Assembly: GCA_947623455.1 (NCBI GenBank)
Contig: OX392536.1
Span: 6,443,282-6,507,281, forward strand
DNA from: Mimachlamys varia
Taxonomy: Eukaryota > Mollusca > Bivalvia > Pectinida > Pectinidae
Direction of reading: 5' to 3'
Length of the DNA stretch: 64,000 nucleotides
Shown: positions 1 through 13,392 of the stretch, one piece after another
How positions within the stretch are numbered: the stretch's first letter is position 1
How the letters are laid out: each line of letters begins with the position of its first letter
The notes under the pieces: model-generated
What the model was told of the DNA's origin: nothing
The model's database searches: none
What the model saw: the letters and a program-made list of their open reading frames with translations, nothing else
Position numbers and translations under genes: made by a program

Positions 1-2300
1 GCGGTTTCACCTGGGCACACGTTCATGCTTTATAGTTAAGCAACGGTGAGCATGATTAGTAGTTGGATAGGTGACCGCCTGCACGTTACAAATGTCCTTA
101 ATGGCTCCAGTCGAATCTGCTTCGAACACACTCTCCCCAGATACTTATATTCAAAAGTCTTCAATGAATACTGACAGACATAAATATTTGATTTGGCAGG
201 TAGCTCCCATGGGAAGGAACCGGACAAAATTTTTAAACAAAAATGACCTCGACATTCTTTCACGGTCACAAGGGTAACATATGTTTAAATTATTTAGCAA
301 GTTCTAATGAATGACATAGTCATGCCTCTTGGGCCTCTTTGTTTGGTTGTACATGTTTGTACATATATAACGTTATATATTATATATAGTCTGACTTTCA
401 TGATTTCGCATTGGCTAAAATATTATGACATGGAGGTCTATATTTTGTGATATTAATCTTATCTTTTATAGAAACACTGAGTCAATATTACGTTTGTGAC
501 CTCATAATCACTGGGGCGTTATAGTTCCCATTTGTAAATCTCATGGGTTTTTTTTCAAGATAGATATAATGCAATATATAAAGTCTTTTGCAAGAAAGTT
601 TCAAATCTAATATCAAAATTAAGGACCTTTGATTCGGTCAATATGGTGTTATACCAACCTGGTAGAATCTAAATCTTTGACCTCGGACGTATTTGATTCT
701 ACAAATGTACCAGTTAATTGGTATAACACCACATTGACCTCACCAAAGGTCCATAATTGAAAAATGTATGTTAAATGGCATCGCAATGTTGATGAGGCAA
801 GATGACGGGTTTGATCCATTGATGTACATCAACAGAATCTCTAGGTCACATAACGGTAAAAATGGAAGGCTTTGAAATTGGTTGTCGCTCCTTTTAAATC
901 TTCATAAAAAACAGGTATCAGCTTAGCGATTGGTCAGGTTTTTTAAACACGGGACCAATCAAACTGCTACATTTTTGTCTCTCCGTGCCTCCAGTTTTGC
1001 CGTGGCATATATAAGGCTCCAGGGGTATAGAGAGATAGGAATAGATAAGCGACTTTGTCCCCCCCCCCACTCCCCCCTCCCCTGAGGGAAGGCAACTTCC
1101 CTCACGCCGGGCGAAACACCGGTGTAAATCGTTGTCTGCATATGCGCTAAACTCGTAACTAACTAACTAACTAATAGACAGCGTATCGTCCATCGAAAGT
1201 CCGTAAGGCCATGTGAGGACGTAAAACTCTTAAAACAATAGAGAGCGTAAATGTACGTAGGTTTCTAGGTAGGACACAAATTCCCGGATCACCTCGCCGG
1301 TTCCACTTCGGTTTTAATTTTACGTGATGACTCCGAAAATGCCATTGTCCGTAGTCCTATACGGATACACGAAGATGTGACGCAGGGTTTTAACGTATCT
1401 ACTGAGGAAAATGTAGGAAAGGTGGCATTTGGCGACATGAGTGATACGGATTGTTACGGTACGACACAAACCAACACGCTTTAAAATGGAAATGACACTG
1501 TTTAATACGGAACGCAATTAATGGGTCAGGGCGTTTGCACTGCGGATAAACAGCGGTTTGCTAAAGTCAAATGTAAGGGTTAGTACGAACAAGAACGGTC
1601 TGATACTGAATAGTACGAAACGCCTCGGAGCGATCCGTAATGCAACGTGATGAGATCGTGACATGACAAATTCGTAACCAACCGTATTGTATCCTTAGCA
1701 AGTACGTGTTGTAACGAGTACTAGTAATAAGAACGGCTTGGTAAGAACTTAAATGGTTAGTACGCTATAATACGGTTATAGTAAGGATAAACTCCAGTTG
1801 CTTGATCCATTTAATTGTATAAATGTCTTGCCACTTCCTCATGAAATGTAAACGGAAGCATTTTTCACGCTATAAGCCCCCGAACTAGTGGTCAAATTTT
1901 TGAACATACGGTTAAAAATTGTCCTGGATGTATACTAGTACTACTACGTACGTATGACTACGGCTACAATACGCAAAGCAAATAATAAAAACCGATATGA
2001 AGGGCCACTAATGATGCCTGATTATATCCGTGTAGCTAACCCGGCGTCTAATCCGTGAATGTGTGGCCCCTAGCTGGACATATAACCCATGGATATCAAC
2101 AGACAATGGATACACTCGAGCTCGCAAGCAAATATCCGTCTTAATCCTGATCTTAGCCAAAAAACAAGCTCGTTACAGCTTGCGTTCTTTTGTTACCAAC
2201 AAGCGACGTAAATAGAGTTTGTCGTATCTTGTTCAATGATTGATGACATGAAGTGATACTGAACCTTACATGTACATTGGACAATGAGCATCCACCATAT
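1..2300. other. No gene seen; left flank
   Basis: Only short frames occur here and none has recognisable coding character. The stretch holds a palindromic element (617-758), a C-rich low-complexity patch near 1060-1085, and at 780-870 a segment that recurs beyond the satellite at about 12720-12805. Confidence 0.6.
617..758. mobile_element. Palindromic MITE-like element
   Basis: The ends AATTAAGGACCTTTG and CAAAGGTCCATAATT are inverted. Inside them TCAATATGGTGTTATACCAA pairs with TTGGTATAACACCACATTGA. The 142-bp unit would fold into one long imperfect hairpin. There is no coding capacity, and no target duplication was established. Confidence 0.6.
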
Positions 2301-2319
2301 CAATTTGTTACAATCGCAT

Positions 2320-2955
2320 ACACCCCCTACACCCCTGAAATTGTTTCCATATCCAGGGGTTACGATCACCTTCACTCTCTACATCACTGGAATCATCCTC
2401 CGTATACAGGGGTTACGATCGCCTACACTCCCTAAACCCCTGGAATCCTCTTCCATATCCAGGGGATACGATCGTCTACCCTCCCTACACCACTGGAATC
2501 CTCCTCCATAATATTGGGTTACGATCACCTACGCTCTCTACACCCATGGAATCATCCTCCATATCAAGAAGTTACGATCACCTACGCTCTCTACACCCAT
2601 GGAATCATCCTCCATATATAGGGGTTACAATCGCCCACGCTCTCTACACCTCTGGAATTATCCTCCATATCCAGGGGTTACGATCACCAACGCTCTCTAC
2701 ATCCCTGGAATCATCCTCCATATCGAGGGTTACAATCACCTTCACTCTCTACACCCCTGAAATTATCCTCATCCTCCATATCCAGGGGTTACAATCACCT
2801 ACGCTCTCTACACCTCTGAAATCATCCTCGATATCTAGGGGTTACGATTACCATACGCTCTCTACACCCCTGGAATCATCCTCGATATCCAGGGGTTACG
2901 ATCACCTACGCTCTCTACACCCCTGGAATATCCTCTATATCCAGGATAACTCTCA
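2320..2955. repeat. 53-bp tandem array (about 12 units)
   Basis: The unit is built from CAGGGGTTACGATCACC, TACGCTCTCTACACCCC and TGGAATCATCCTCCATATC. Successive CAGGGGT starts at 2354 and 2407 give the 53-bp period. Units differ by scattered substitutions. A single diverged unit reappears at about 12665-12715 on the far side of the 23-bp satellite. Confidence 0.88.
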
Positions 2956-3504
2956 CTCTTTGCTTGCCTAGTTGTTCATGGTTCATTTTCGGACAGATAC
3001 GACAAACAAAATGGCCGAAAAGCGGCCATCTTTGATTTATTAGAAATAGTTTGTTTCTTGAAAAATACTGGATGGATCATTCTCAAATCAGATATAGGTT
3101 CCCCTTGGTGTCTAATTATGCATTGTTCATTTTCGGACAGATTCGATAAATAATATAGCCGACAGGCGGCAATCTTGGATTTGTGAGTAATAAATAGTCA
3201 TCGTTTTTTCTTGAGAAGAACTGGATGAATCATTATCAAAATTTATCTTTAAATTCACCGTGGTTTCCTTTGATCCATGGTCCATTTCCCGACAGATCAA
3301 GGTTAGTATACCGATCCACTGTGTTGTGTCCCATGTCTTTCTGTCATTGTCTCCAATTAAATATTACAGCTACGTAGCCAAACCAAATATCCCAGCTGTC
3401 TCAAATCAAATATCACAGCCGTTTGAAACCAAATATCACAGCCGTCTGAAACCAAATATCACAGCTGTCTCAAACCAAAATTTCACAGCTGTCTCAAACC
3501 CAAG

Positions 3505-6500
3505 ATCACAGCTGTCTCGAACCAAATATCACAGTTGTTTGAAACTACATATCACAGCTGTCTCAAACCACATATCACAACTGTCTCAAACCAAATTTCA
3601 CAGCTGTCTCAAACCAAAGATCACAGCTGTCTCAAACCAAATATCATAGCTGTCTCAAACCAAATATCACAACTGTCTCATACCAAATATCACAGTTGTT
3701 TGAAACTACATATCACAGCTGTCTCAAACCACATATCACAACTGTCTCAAACCATATATCACAGCTGTCTCAAACCAAAGATCACAGCTGTCTCATACCA
3801 AATATCACAGTTGTTTGAAACTAAATATCACAGCTGTCTCAAACCAAATATCACAGCTGTCTCAAACCAAATATCACAGCTGTCTCAAACCATATATCAC
3901 AGCTGTCTCAAACCAAATTACACAGCTGTCTCAAACCAAATATCACAGCTGTCTCAAACCAAATATCACAACTGTCTCAAACCATATATCACAACTGTCT
4001 CAACTAAAATTTCACAGCTGTCTCAAACCATACATCACAGCTGTCTCAAACCAAATATCACAGCTGTTTCTCACCAAAAATCAAAGTTGTCTCAAACCAA
4101 ATATCACAACTGTCTCAAACCATATATCACAGCTGTCTCAAACCAAATATCACAGCTGTCTCAAACCAAATATCACAGCTGTTTGAAACCAAATACATGT
4201 AGCACAGCCATCTCAAACCACATATCACAACTGTCTGTCTCAAACCAAAGATCACAGCTGTCTCAAACCAAATATTACAACTGTCTCAAACCAAATATTA
4301 CAACTGTCTCAAACCAAATATAACAGCTGTCTCAAACCAAATATCACAGCCGTCTCAAAACAAATATCACAGTTGTTTGAAACTATATATCACAGCTGTC
4401 TCAAACGAAAAATTACAGCTGTCTCAAACCAAAAATATCATAACAGTCTCAAACCAAATATCACAGCCGTCTCAAACCAAATACCACAGCTGCTGTCTCA
4501 AACCAAATATTACAGCTGTCTCAAACCAAAAAAATCATAGCTGTCTCAAACCAAATACTACAGCTGTCTCAAACCAAATATCACAGCCGTCTCAAACCAA
4601 ATACATGTAGCACAGCCATCTCAAACCACTCTCACAACTGTCTCAAACAAAATATCACAGTTGTCTCAAACTAAATATCACAACTGTCTCAAACCACATA
4701 TTGCAGGTGTCTCAAATTAAATATCACAGCTGTCTCAAACCTAATATCACAGCTGCCTCAAATCAAATATCACAGTTGTTTGAAACTATATATCACAGCT
4801 GTCTCAAACCATATATCACAACTGTCTCAAACCAAATACATGTAGCACAGCCATCTCAAATCACATATCACAACTGTCTGTCTCAAACCAAAGATCACAG
4901 CTGTCTCAAACCACATATCACAACTGTCTCCAACCAAATTTCACAGCTGTCTCAAACCAAAGATCACAGCTGTCTCAAACCAAATATCATAGCTGTCTCA
5001 TACCAAATATCACAACTGTCTCATACCAAATATCACAGTTGTTTGAAACTACATATCAAAGCTGTCTCAAACCACATATCACAACTGTCTTAAACCATAT
5101 ATCACGGCTGTCTCAAACCAAAGATGTCTCAAATTAAATATCACAGTTGTTAAAAACTATATATCACAGCTGTCTCAAACAACATATTACAACTGTCTCA
5201 AACTAAATATCATAGCTGTCTCAAACTAAATATCACAGCCGTCTCAAACCAAATATCACAGCTGTCTCAAACGAAAACTTCACAGCTGTCTCAAACCTAA
5301 TATCACAGTTGTTTGAAACTACATATCACACCTGTCTCAAACCACATATCACAACTGTCTCAAACCAAAGATCACAGCTGTCTCAAACCAAATTTCATAG
5401 CTGTCTCATACCAAATATCACAACTGTCTCATACCAAATATCACAGTTGTTTGAAACTACATATCAAAGCTGTCTCAAACCACATATCACAACTGTCTTA
5501 AACCACATATCACGGCTGTCTCAAACCAAAGATCACAGCTGTCTCACACCAAATATCACAGTTGTTTGAAACTAAATATCACAGCTGTCTCAAACCAAAT
5601 ATCACAGCTATCTCAAACCAAATATCACAGTTGTCTCAAACCATATATCACAGCTATCTCAAACCAAATATCACAGTTGTTTCAAACCACATATCACAGA
5701 CGTCTGAAACCAAATTTCACAGCTGTCTCAAACTAAATATCACAACTGTCTCAAACCAAATATCACAGTTGTCTCAAACCATATATCACAGCTGTCTCAA
5801 ATTAAATATCACAGTTGCTAAAAACTATATATCACAGCTGTCTCATACAAAATATTACAGCCGTCTCAAACCAAATACCACAGCTGTCTCAAACCAAATA
5901 TCACAGCCGCCTCAAACCAAATATCACAGTTGTTTGAAACTATATATCACAGCTGTCTCAAACCAAATATCATAGCTGTCTCAAATCAAATATCACAACT
6001 GTCTCATACCAAATATCACAACTGCCTCAAACCAAATTTCACAGCTGTCTCAAATAAAATATCACAGCTGTCTCCAACCAAATATCATAGCTGTCTCAAA
6101 CCAAATATCACAGCTGTCTCAACCTAAATATCACAGCCGTCTCAAACCAAATATCATAACTGTCTCAAACCAAATATCACAGTTGTCTCAAACCATATAT
6201 CACAGCTGTCTCAAATTAAATATCACAGTTGTTAAAAACTATATATCACAGCTGTCTCAAACAAAATATTACAACTGTCTCAAACCAAATATCATAGCTG
6301 TCTCAAACTAAATATCACAGCCGTCTCAAACCAAATATCACAGCTGTCTCAAACGAAAACTTCACAGCTGTCTCAAACCTAATATCACAGTTGTTTGAAA
6401 CTACATATCACACCTGTCTCAAACCACATATCACAACTGTCTCGAACCAAATTTCACAGCTGTCTCAAATCAAAGATCACAGCTGTCTCAAACCAAATAT

Positions 6501-6698
6501 CATAGCTGTCTCATACCAAATATCACAACTGTCTCATACCAAATATCACAGTTGTTTGAAACTACATATCACAGCTGTCTCAAACCACATCTCACAACTG
6601 TCTCAAACCATATATCACAGCTGTCTCAAACCAAATTTCACAGCTGTCTCATACCAAATATCATAGCTTTCTCAAACCAAATATCACAACTGTCTCAT
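3505..6698. repeat. Higher-order duplicated block, copy 1
   Basis: This block of the 23-bp satellite recurs 4,235 bp further on (about 7740-10933) with the same irregular units and the same order of variants. Identity ends sharply near 6698/10933, where CTCATACC gives way to CTCAAACC. A sub-block from about 3654 to 4737 recurs a third time at about 6671-7754. Confidence 0.88.
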
Positions 6699-7754
6699 AC
6701 CAAATATCACAGTTGTTTGAAACTACATATCACAGCTGTCTCAAACCACATATCACAACTGTCTCAAACCATATATCACAGCTGTCTCAAACCAAAGATC
6801 ACAGCTGTCTCATACCAAATATCACAGTTGTTTGAAACTAAATATCACAGCTGTCTCAAACCAAATATCACAGCTGTCTCAAACCAAATATCACAGCTGT
6901 CTCAAACCATATATCACAGCTGTCTCAAACCAAATTACACAGCTGTCTCAAACCAAATATCACAGCTGTCTCAAACCAAATATCACAACTGTCTCAAACC
7001 ATATATCACAACTGTCTCAACTAAAATTTCACAGCTGTCTCAAACCATACATCACAGCTGTCTCAAACCAAATATCACAGCTGTTTCTCACCAAAAATCA
7101 AAGTTGTCTCAAACCAAATATCACAACTGTCTCAAACCATATATCACAGCTGTCTCAAACCAAATATCACAGCTGTCTCAAACCAAATATCACAGCTGTT
7201 TGAAACCAAATACATGTAGCACAGCCATCTCAAACCACATATCACAACTGTCTGTCTCAAACCAAAGATCACAGCTGTCTCAAACCAAATATTACAACTG
7301 TCTCAAACCAAATATTACAACTGTCTCAAACCAAATATAACAGCTGTCTCAAACCAAATATCACAGCCGTCTCAAAACAAATATCACAGTTGTTTGAAAC
7401 TATATATCACAGCTGTCTCAAACGAAAAATTACAGCTGTCTCAAACCAAAAATATCATAACAGTCTCAAACCAAATATCACAGCCGTCTCAAACCAAATA
7501 CCACAGCTGCTGTCTCAAACCAAATATTACAGCTGTCTCAAACCAAAAAAATCATAGCTGTCTCAAACCAAATACTACAGCTGTCTCAAACCAAATATCA
7601 CAGCCGTCTCAAACCAAATACATGTAGCACAGCCATCTCAAACCACTCTCACAACTGTCTCAAACAAAATATCACAGTTGTCTCAAACTAAATATCACAA
7701 CTGTCTCAAACCACATATTGCAGGTGTCTCAAATTAAATATCACAGCTGTCTCG
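6671..7754. repeat. Third copy of the 1.08-kb satellite sub-block
   Basis: Matches 3654-4737 at an offset of 3,017 bp and 7889-8972 at an offset of 1,218 bp. It begins near a CAACTGTCTCATACC unit and ends within the ACCACATATTGCAGGTG region. Confidence 0.82.
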
Positions 7755-10700
7755 AACCAAATATCACAGTTGTTTGAAACTACATATCACAGCTGTCTCA
7801 AACCACATATCACAACTGTCTCAAACCAAATTTCACAGCTGTCTCAAACCAAAGATCACAGCTGTCTCAAACCAAATATCATAGCTGTCTCAAACCAAAT
7901 ATCACAACTGTCTCATACCAAATATCACAGTTGTTTGAAACTACATATCACAGCTGTCTCAAACCACATATCACAACTGTCTCAAACCATATATCACAGC
8001 TGTCTCAAACCAAAGATCACAGCTGTCTCATACCAAATATCACAGTTGTTTGAAACTAAATATCACAGCTGTCTCAAACCAAATATCACAGCTGTCTCAA
8101 ACCAAATATCACAGCTGTCTCAAACCATATATCACAGCTGTCTCAAACCAAATTACACAGCTGTCTCAAACCAAATATCACAGCTGTCTCAAACCAAATA
8201 TCACAACTGTCTCAAACCATATATCACAACTGTCTCAACTAAAATTTCACAGCTGTCTCAAACCATACATCACAGCTGTCTCAAACCAAATATCACAGCT
8301 GTTTCTCACCAAAAATCAAAGTTGTCTCAAACCAAATATCACAACTGTCTCAAACCATATATCACAGCTGTCTCAAACCAAATATCACAGCTGTCTCAAA
8401 CCAAATATCACAGCTGTTTGAAACCAAATACATGTAGCACAGCCATCTCAAACCACATATCACAACTGTCTGTCTCAAACCAAAGATCACAGCTGTCTCA
8501 AACCAAATATTACAACTGTCTCAAACCAAATATTACAACTGTCTCAAACCAAATATAACAGCTGTCTCAAACCAAATATCACAGCCGTCTCAAAACAAAT
8601 ATCACAGTTGTTTGAAACTATATATCACAGCTGTCTCAAACGAAAAATTACAGCTGTCTCAAACCAAAAATATCATAACAGTCTCAAACCAAATATCACA
8701 GCCGTCTCAAACCAAATACCACAGCTGCTGTCTCAAACCAAATATTACAGCTGTCTCAAACCAAAAAAATCATAGCTGTCTCAAACCAAATACTACAGCT
8801 GTCTCAAACCAAATATCACAGCCGTCTCAAACCAAATACATGTAGCACAGCCATCTCAAACCACTCTCACAACTGTCTCAAACAAAATATCACAGTTGTC
8901 TCAAACTAAATATCACAACTGTCTCAAACCACATATTGCAGGTGTCTCAAATTAAATATCACAGCTGTCTCAAACCTAATATCACAGCTGCCTCAAATCA
9001 AATATCACAGTTGTTTGAAACTATATATCACAGCTGTCTCAAACCATATATCACAACTGTCTCAAACCAAATACATGTAGCACAGCCATCTCAAATCACA
9101 TATCACAACTGTCTGTCTCAAACCAAAGATCACAGCTGTCTCAAACCACATATCACAACTGTCTCCAACCAAATTTCACAGCTGTCTCAAACCAAAGATC
9201 ACAGCTGTCTCAAACCAAATATCATAGCTGTCTCATACCAAATATCACAACTGTCTCATACCAAATATCACAGTTGTTTGAAACTACATATCAAAGCTGT
9301 CTCAAACCACATATCACAACTGTCTTAAACCATATATCACGGCTGTCTCAAACCAAAGATGTCTCAAATTAAATATCACAGTTGTTAAAAACTATATATC
9401 ACAGCTGTCTCAAACAACATATTACAACTGTCTCAAACTAAATATCATAGCTGTCTCAAACTAAATATCACAGCCGTCTCAAACCAAATATCACAGCTGT
9501 CTCAAACGAAAACTTCACAGCTGTCTCAAACCTAATATCACAGTTGTTTGAAACTACATATCACACCTGTCTCAAACCACATATCACAACTGTCTCAAAC
9601 CAAAGATCACAGCTGTCTCAAACCAAATTTCATAGCTGTCTCATACCAAATATCACAACTGTCTCATACCAAATATCACAGTTGTTTGAAACTACATATC
9701 AAAGCTGTCTCAAACCACATATCACAACTGTCTTAAACCACATATCACGGCTGTCTCAAACCAAAGATCACAGCTGTCTCACACCAAATATCACAGTTGT
9801 TTGAAACTAAATATCACAGCTGTCTCAAACCAAATATCACAGCTATCTCAAACCAAATATCACAGTTGTCTCAAACCATATATCACAGCTATCTCAAACC
9901 AAATATCACAGTTGTTTCAAACCACATATCACAGACGTCTGAAACCAAATTTCACAGCTGTCTCAAACTAAATATCACAACTGTCTCAAACCAAATATCA
10001 CAGTTGTCTCAAACCATATATCACAGCTGTCTCAAATTAAATATCACAGTTGCTAAAAACTATATATCACAGCTGTCTCATACAAAATATTACAGCCGTC
10101 TCAAACCAAATACCACAGCTGTCTCAAACCAAATATCACAGCCGCCTCAAACCAAATATCACAGTTGTTTGAAACTATATATCACAGCTGTCTCAAACCA
10201 AATATCATAGCTGTCTCAAATCAAATATCACAACTGTCTCATACCAAATATCACAACTGCCTCAAACCAAATTTCACAGCTGTCTCAAATAAAATATCAC
10301 AGCTGTCTCCAACCAAATATCATAGCTGTCTCAAACCAAATATCACAGCTGTCTCAACCTAAATATCACAGCCGTCTCAAACCAAATATCATAACTGTCT
10401 CAAACCAAATATCACAGTTGTCTCAAACCATATATCACAGCTGTCTCAAATTAAATATCACAGTTGTTAAAAACTATATATCACAGCTGTCTCAAACAAA
10501 ATATTACAACTGTCTCAAACCAAATATCATAGCTGTCTCAAACTAAATATCACAGCCGTCTCAAACCAAATATCACAGCTGTCTCAAACGAAAACTTCAC
10601 AGCTGTCTCAAACCTAATATCACAGTTGTTTGAAACTACATATCACACCTGTCTCAAACCACATATCACAACTGTCTCGAACCAAATTTCACAGCTGTCT

Positions 10701-10933
10701 CAAATCAAAGATCACAGCTGTCTCAAACCAAATATCATAGCTGTCTCATACCAAATATCACAACTGTCTCATACCAAATATCACAGTTGTTTGAAACTAC
10801 ATATCACAGCTGTCTCAAACCACATCTCACAACTGTCTCAAACCATATATCACAGCTGTCTCAAACCAAATTTCACAGCTGTCTCATACCAAATATCATA
10901 GCTTTCTCAAACCAAATATCACAACTGTCTCAA
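7740..10933. repeat. Higher-order duplicated block, copy 2
   Basis: Second copy of 3505-6698 at a constant offset of 4,235 bp. Wherever I compared the two they are apparently identical, including rare features such as the ACATGTAGCACAGCC interruption and the GCTGCTGTCTC expansion. This implies very recent duplication or an assembly artefact. Confidence 0.88.
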
Positions 10934-12645
10934 ACCATATATCACAACTGTCTCAACCCAAATTTCACAGCTGTCTCAAACCAAATATCACAGCTGTCTC
11001 AAACCAAATATCACAGCTGTTTCACACCAAAAATCAAAGTTGTCTCAAACCAAATATCACAACTGTCTCAAACCAAATATCACAGCTGTTTGAAACTATA
11101 TATCGCAGCTGTCTCAAACAAAATATTACAGCTGTCTCAAACAAAATATCACAGCCATCTCAAACCAAATACATGTAGCACAGCCATCTCAAACCACATA
11201 TCACAACTGTCTGTCTCAAACCAAAGATCACAGCTGTCTCAAACCTAACATCACAGTTGTCACAAACCAAATATCACAGCTGTCTCATACAAAATATTAC
11301 AGCCGTCTCAAACCAAATACCAAAGCTGTCTCAAACCAAATATCACAGCCGCCTCAAACCAAATATCACAGTTGTTTGAAACTATATATCACAGCTGTCT
11401 CAAACCAAATATCATAGCTGTCTCACATCAAATATCACAACTGTCTCATACCAAATATCACAACTGCCTCAAACCAAATATCACAGCTGTCTCAAATTAA
11501 ATATCACTGCTGTCTCAAACTAAATATCACAGCTGTCTCAAACCAAATATCACAACTGTCTCAAACCAAATATCGCAGCCGTCTCAAACCAAATTTCACA
11601 GCTGTCTCAAACTAAATATCACAACTGTCTCAAACCAAATATCACAGTTGTCTCAAACCATATATCACAGCTGTCTCAAATTAAATATCACAGTTGTTAA
11701 AAACTATATATAACAGCTGTCTCATACAAAATATTATGGCTGTCTCAAACTAAATATCACAGCTGTCTCAAACCACATATCACAACTGTCTCCAACCAAA
11801 TTTCACAGCTGTCTAAAACCTAAAATCACAGTTGTCTCAAACCACATATCATAGCTGTCTCAAATTAAATACCACAGTTGTTAAAAACTATTTATCACAG
11901 CTGTCTCAAACAAAATATTACAGCTGTCTCAAACCAAATATCACAGCTGTCTCAAACCAAATACCACAGCTGTCTAACACCAAATATCACAGCCGTCTGA
12001 AACCAAATATCACAGTTGTTTGAAACTATATATCACAGCTGTCTCAAACCAAATATCATAGCTGTCTCAAGTCAAATATCACAGCTGTCTCATACCAAAT
12101 ATCACAACTGTCTAAAACCTAATATCACAGCTGTTTCAAACCAAATACCACAACTGTCACAAACCAAATATCACAACTGTCTCAAACCTAATACCACAGC
12201 TGTCTCAAACCTAATATCACAGCTGTCTCAAACCAAATACCACAACTGTCTCAAACCAAATATCACAGCTGTCTCAAACCTAATATCACAACTGTCTCAT
12301 ACCAAATATCACAACTGTCTCAAACCTAATATCACAGCTGTCTCAAACCCAACATCACAGTCGTCACAAACCAAATATCAAAACTGTCTCAAACCTAATA
12401 TCACAGCTGTCTCAAACCTAATATCACAGCTGTCTCAAACCAAATACCACAACTGTCTCAAACCAAATATCACAGCTGTCTCAAACCTAATATCACAGCT
12501 GTCTCAAACCAAATACCACAACTGTCTCAAACTAAATATCACAACTGTCTCAAACCAAATATCACAGCTGTCTCAAACCAAATATCACAGCTGTCTCAAA
12601 CCAAATATCACAGTTGTCTCAAACCACATATCACAGTTAAACCTA

Positions 12646-13390
12646 TATATCCATTAGCTACTCATTCTTGATATCCAGGAGATACGATCACCTACGCTCT
12701 CTCCGCCCCTGGAATATGTTAATGGTAAAACTGAAGGCTCTGTGTGCGCCAACTTTGTTGATGAGACAAGGAGACTTGCTTGACCCTTTGATGTACATCA
12801 AAAGAATCTAATTACCTTATATACAGGTATACCAACTGCCTGAAGCTTAGGCCAAGGTAATGAATTATGTGTTTCAGGATTCCCTAAGACTAATTTTCTA
12901 TTGAAAATAAATATTATTCTGGACGACCTAATATCCACTGAAAAGTGTGGAAATGCAAAGTAAAATTTTGAATTGAAGAATAATTATATCAATTAAAATT
13001 TTCTACCAAACTACTCTATTTTATTCAGGCATGTTACTATACTTTTTTATGCCTTATTGTAAAACTTCTGCCCCGAGTTGAGTTTGTAAGTTGGTTTTGA
13101 TCTATCACATCAGGATGTAATTAGTAGTACGTTAGATTCTACTTTGTTACAAAACAGGAAGGTTAGTCATACAATTCCATGTGCGCCCAGGTGAGAGAAA
13201 TAGCTGTTTTCATCAACAGAGAAACACATAAATGATTTATCTTACAACGCAGTTGTGTTTGTAATGTGAATGTGAAAATATCCTATATAATTGAAAACTG
13301 GCGACAAATGGTGGTGTGCATGACATCGCGTTGAATCGATATGTGCCACACTTGGAAAAGGGTTGCGATTGTTTATTGCATAATAATAAT
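12646..13390. other. No gene seen; right flank of satellite
   Basis: Contains one degenerate 53-bp unit (about 12665-12715) and a segment at about 12720-12805, with GATGTACATCAAAAGAATCT, that resembles 780-870 on the other side of the satellite. The remainder is AT-rich and unassigned. Confidence 0.5.
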
Positions 13391-13392
13391 AA

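Larger units (their letters stand above)
3375..12645. repeat. 23-bp satellite array (about 400 units)
   Basis: The consensus unit is TCACAGCTGTCTCAAACC followed by AAATA, 23 bp. Variants carry CAACTG, CAGTTG or CAGCCG in place of CAGCTG, and CATATA, ACATA or CTAATA in place of CAAATA. Because 23 is not a multiple of 3, open frames here read as 23-residue repeats such as ISQLSQTKYHSCLKPNITAV. These frames are satellite by-products, not genes. The array contains large internal duplications. Confidence 0.97.

Noticed and set aside
2120..2180. Minus-strand TTTTTTGGCTAAGATCAG resembling the 5' part of U2 snRNA
   Set aside because: The match is only about 14 bases; the flanking U2 sequence, the branch-site pairing region and the Sm site are not recognisable. 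At most a short relic.
3260..12657. Dozens of frames of 60-262 codons with KYHSCLKPNITAV-type repeats
   Set aside because: They are readings of the 23-bp satellite in overlapping frames. Identical frames recur because the DNA blocks are duplicated.
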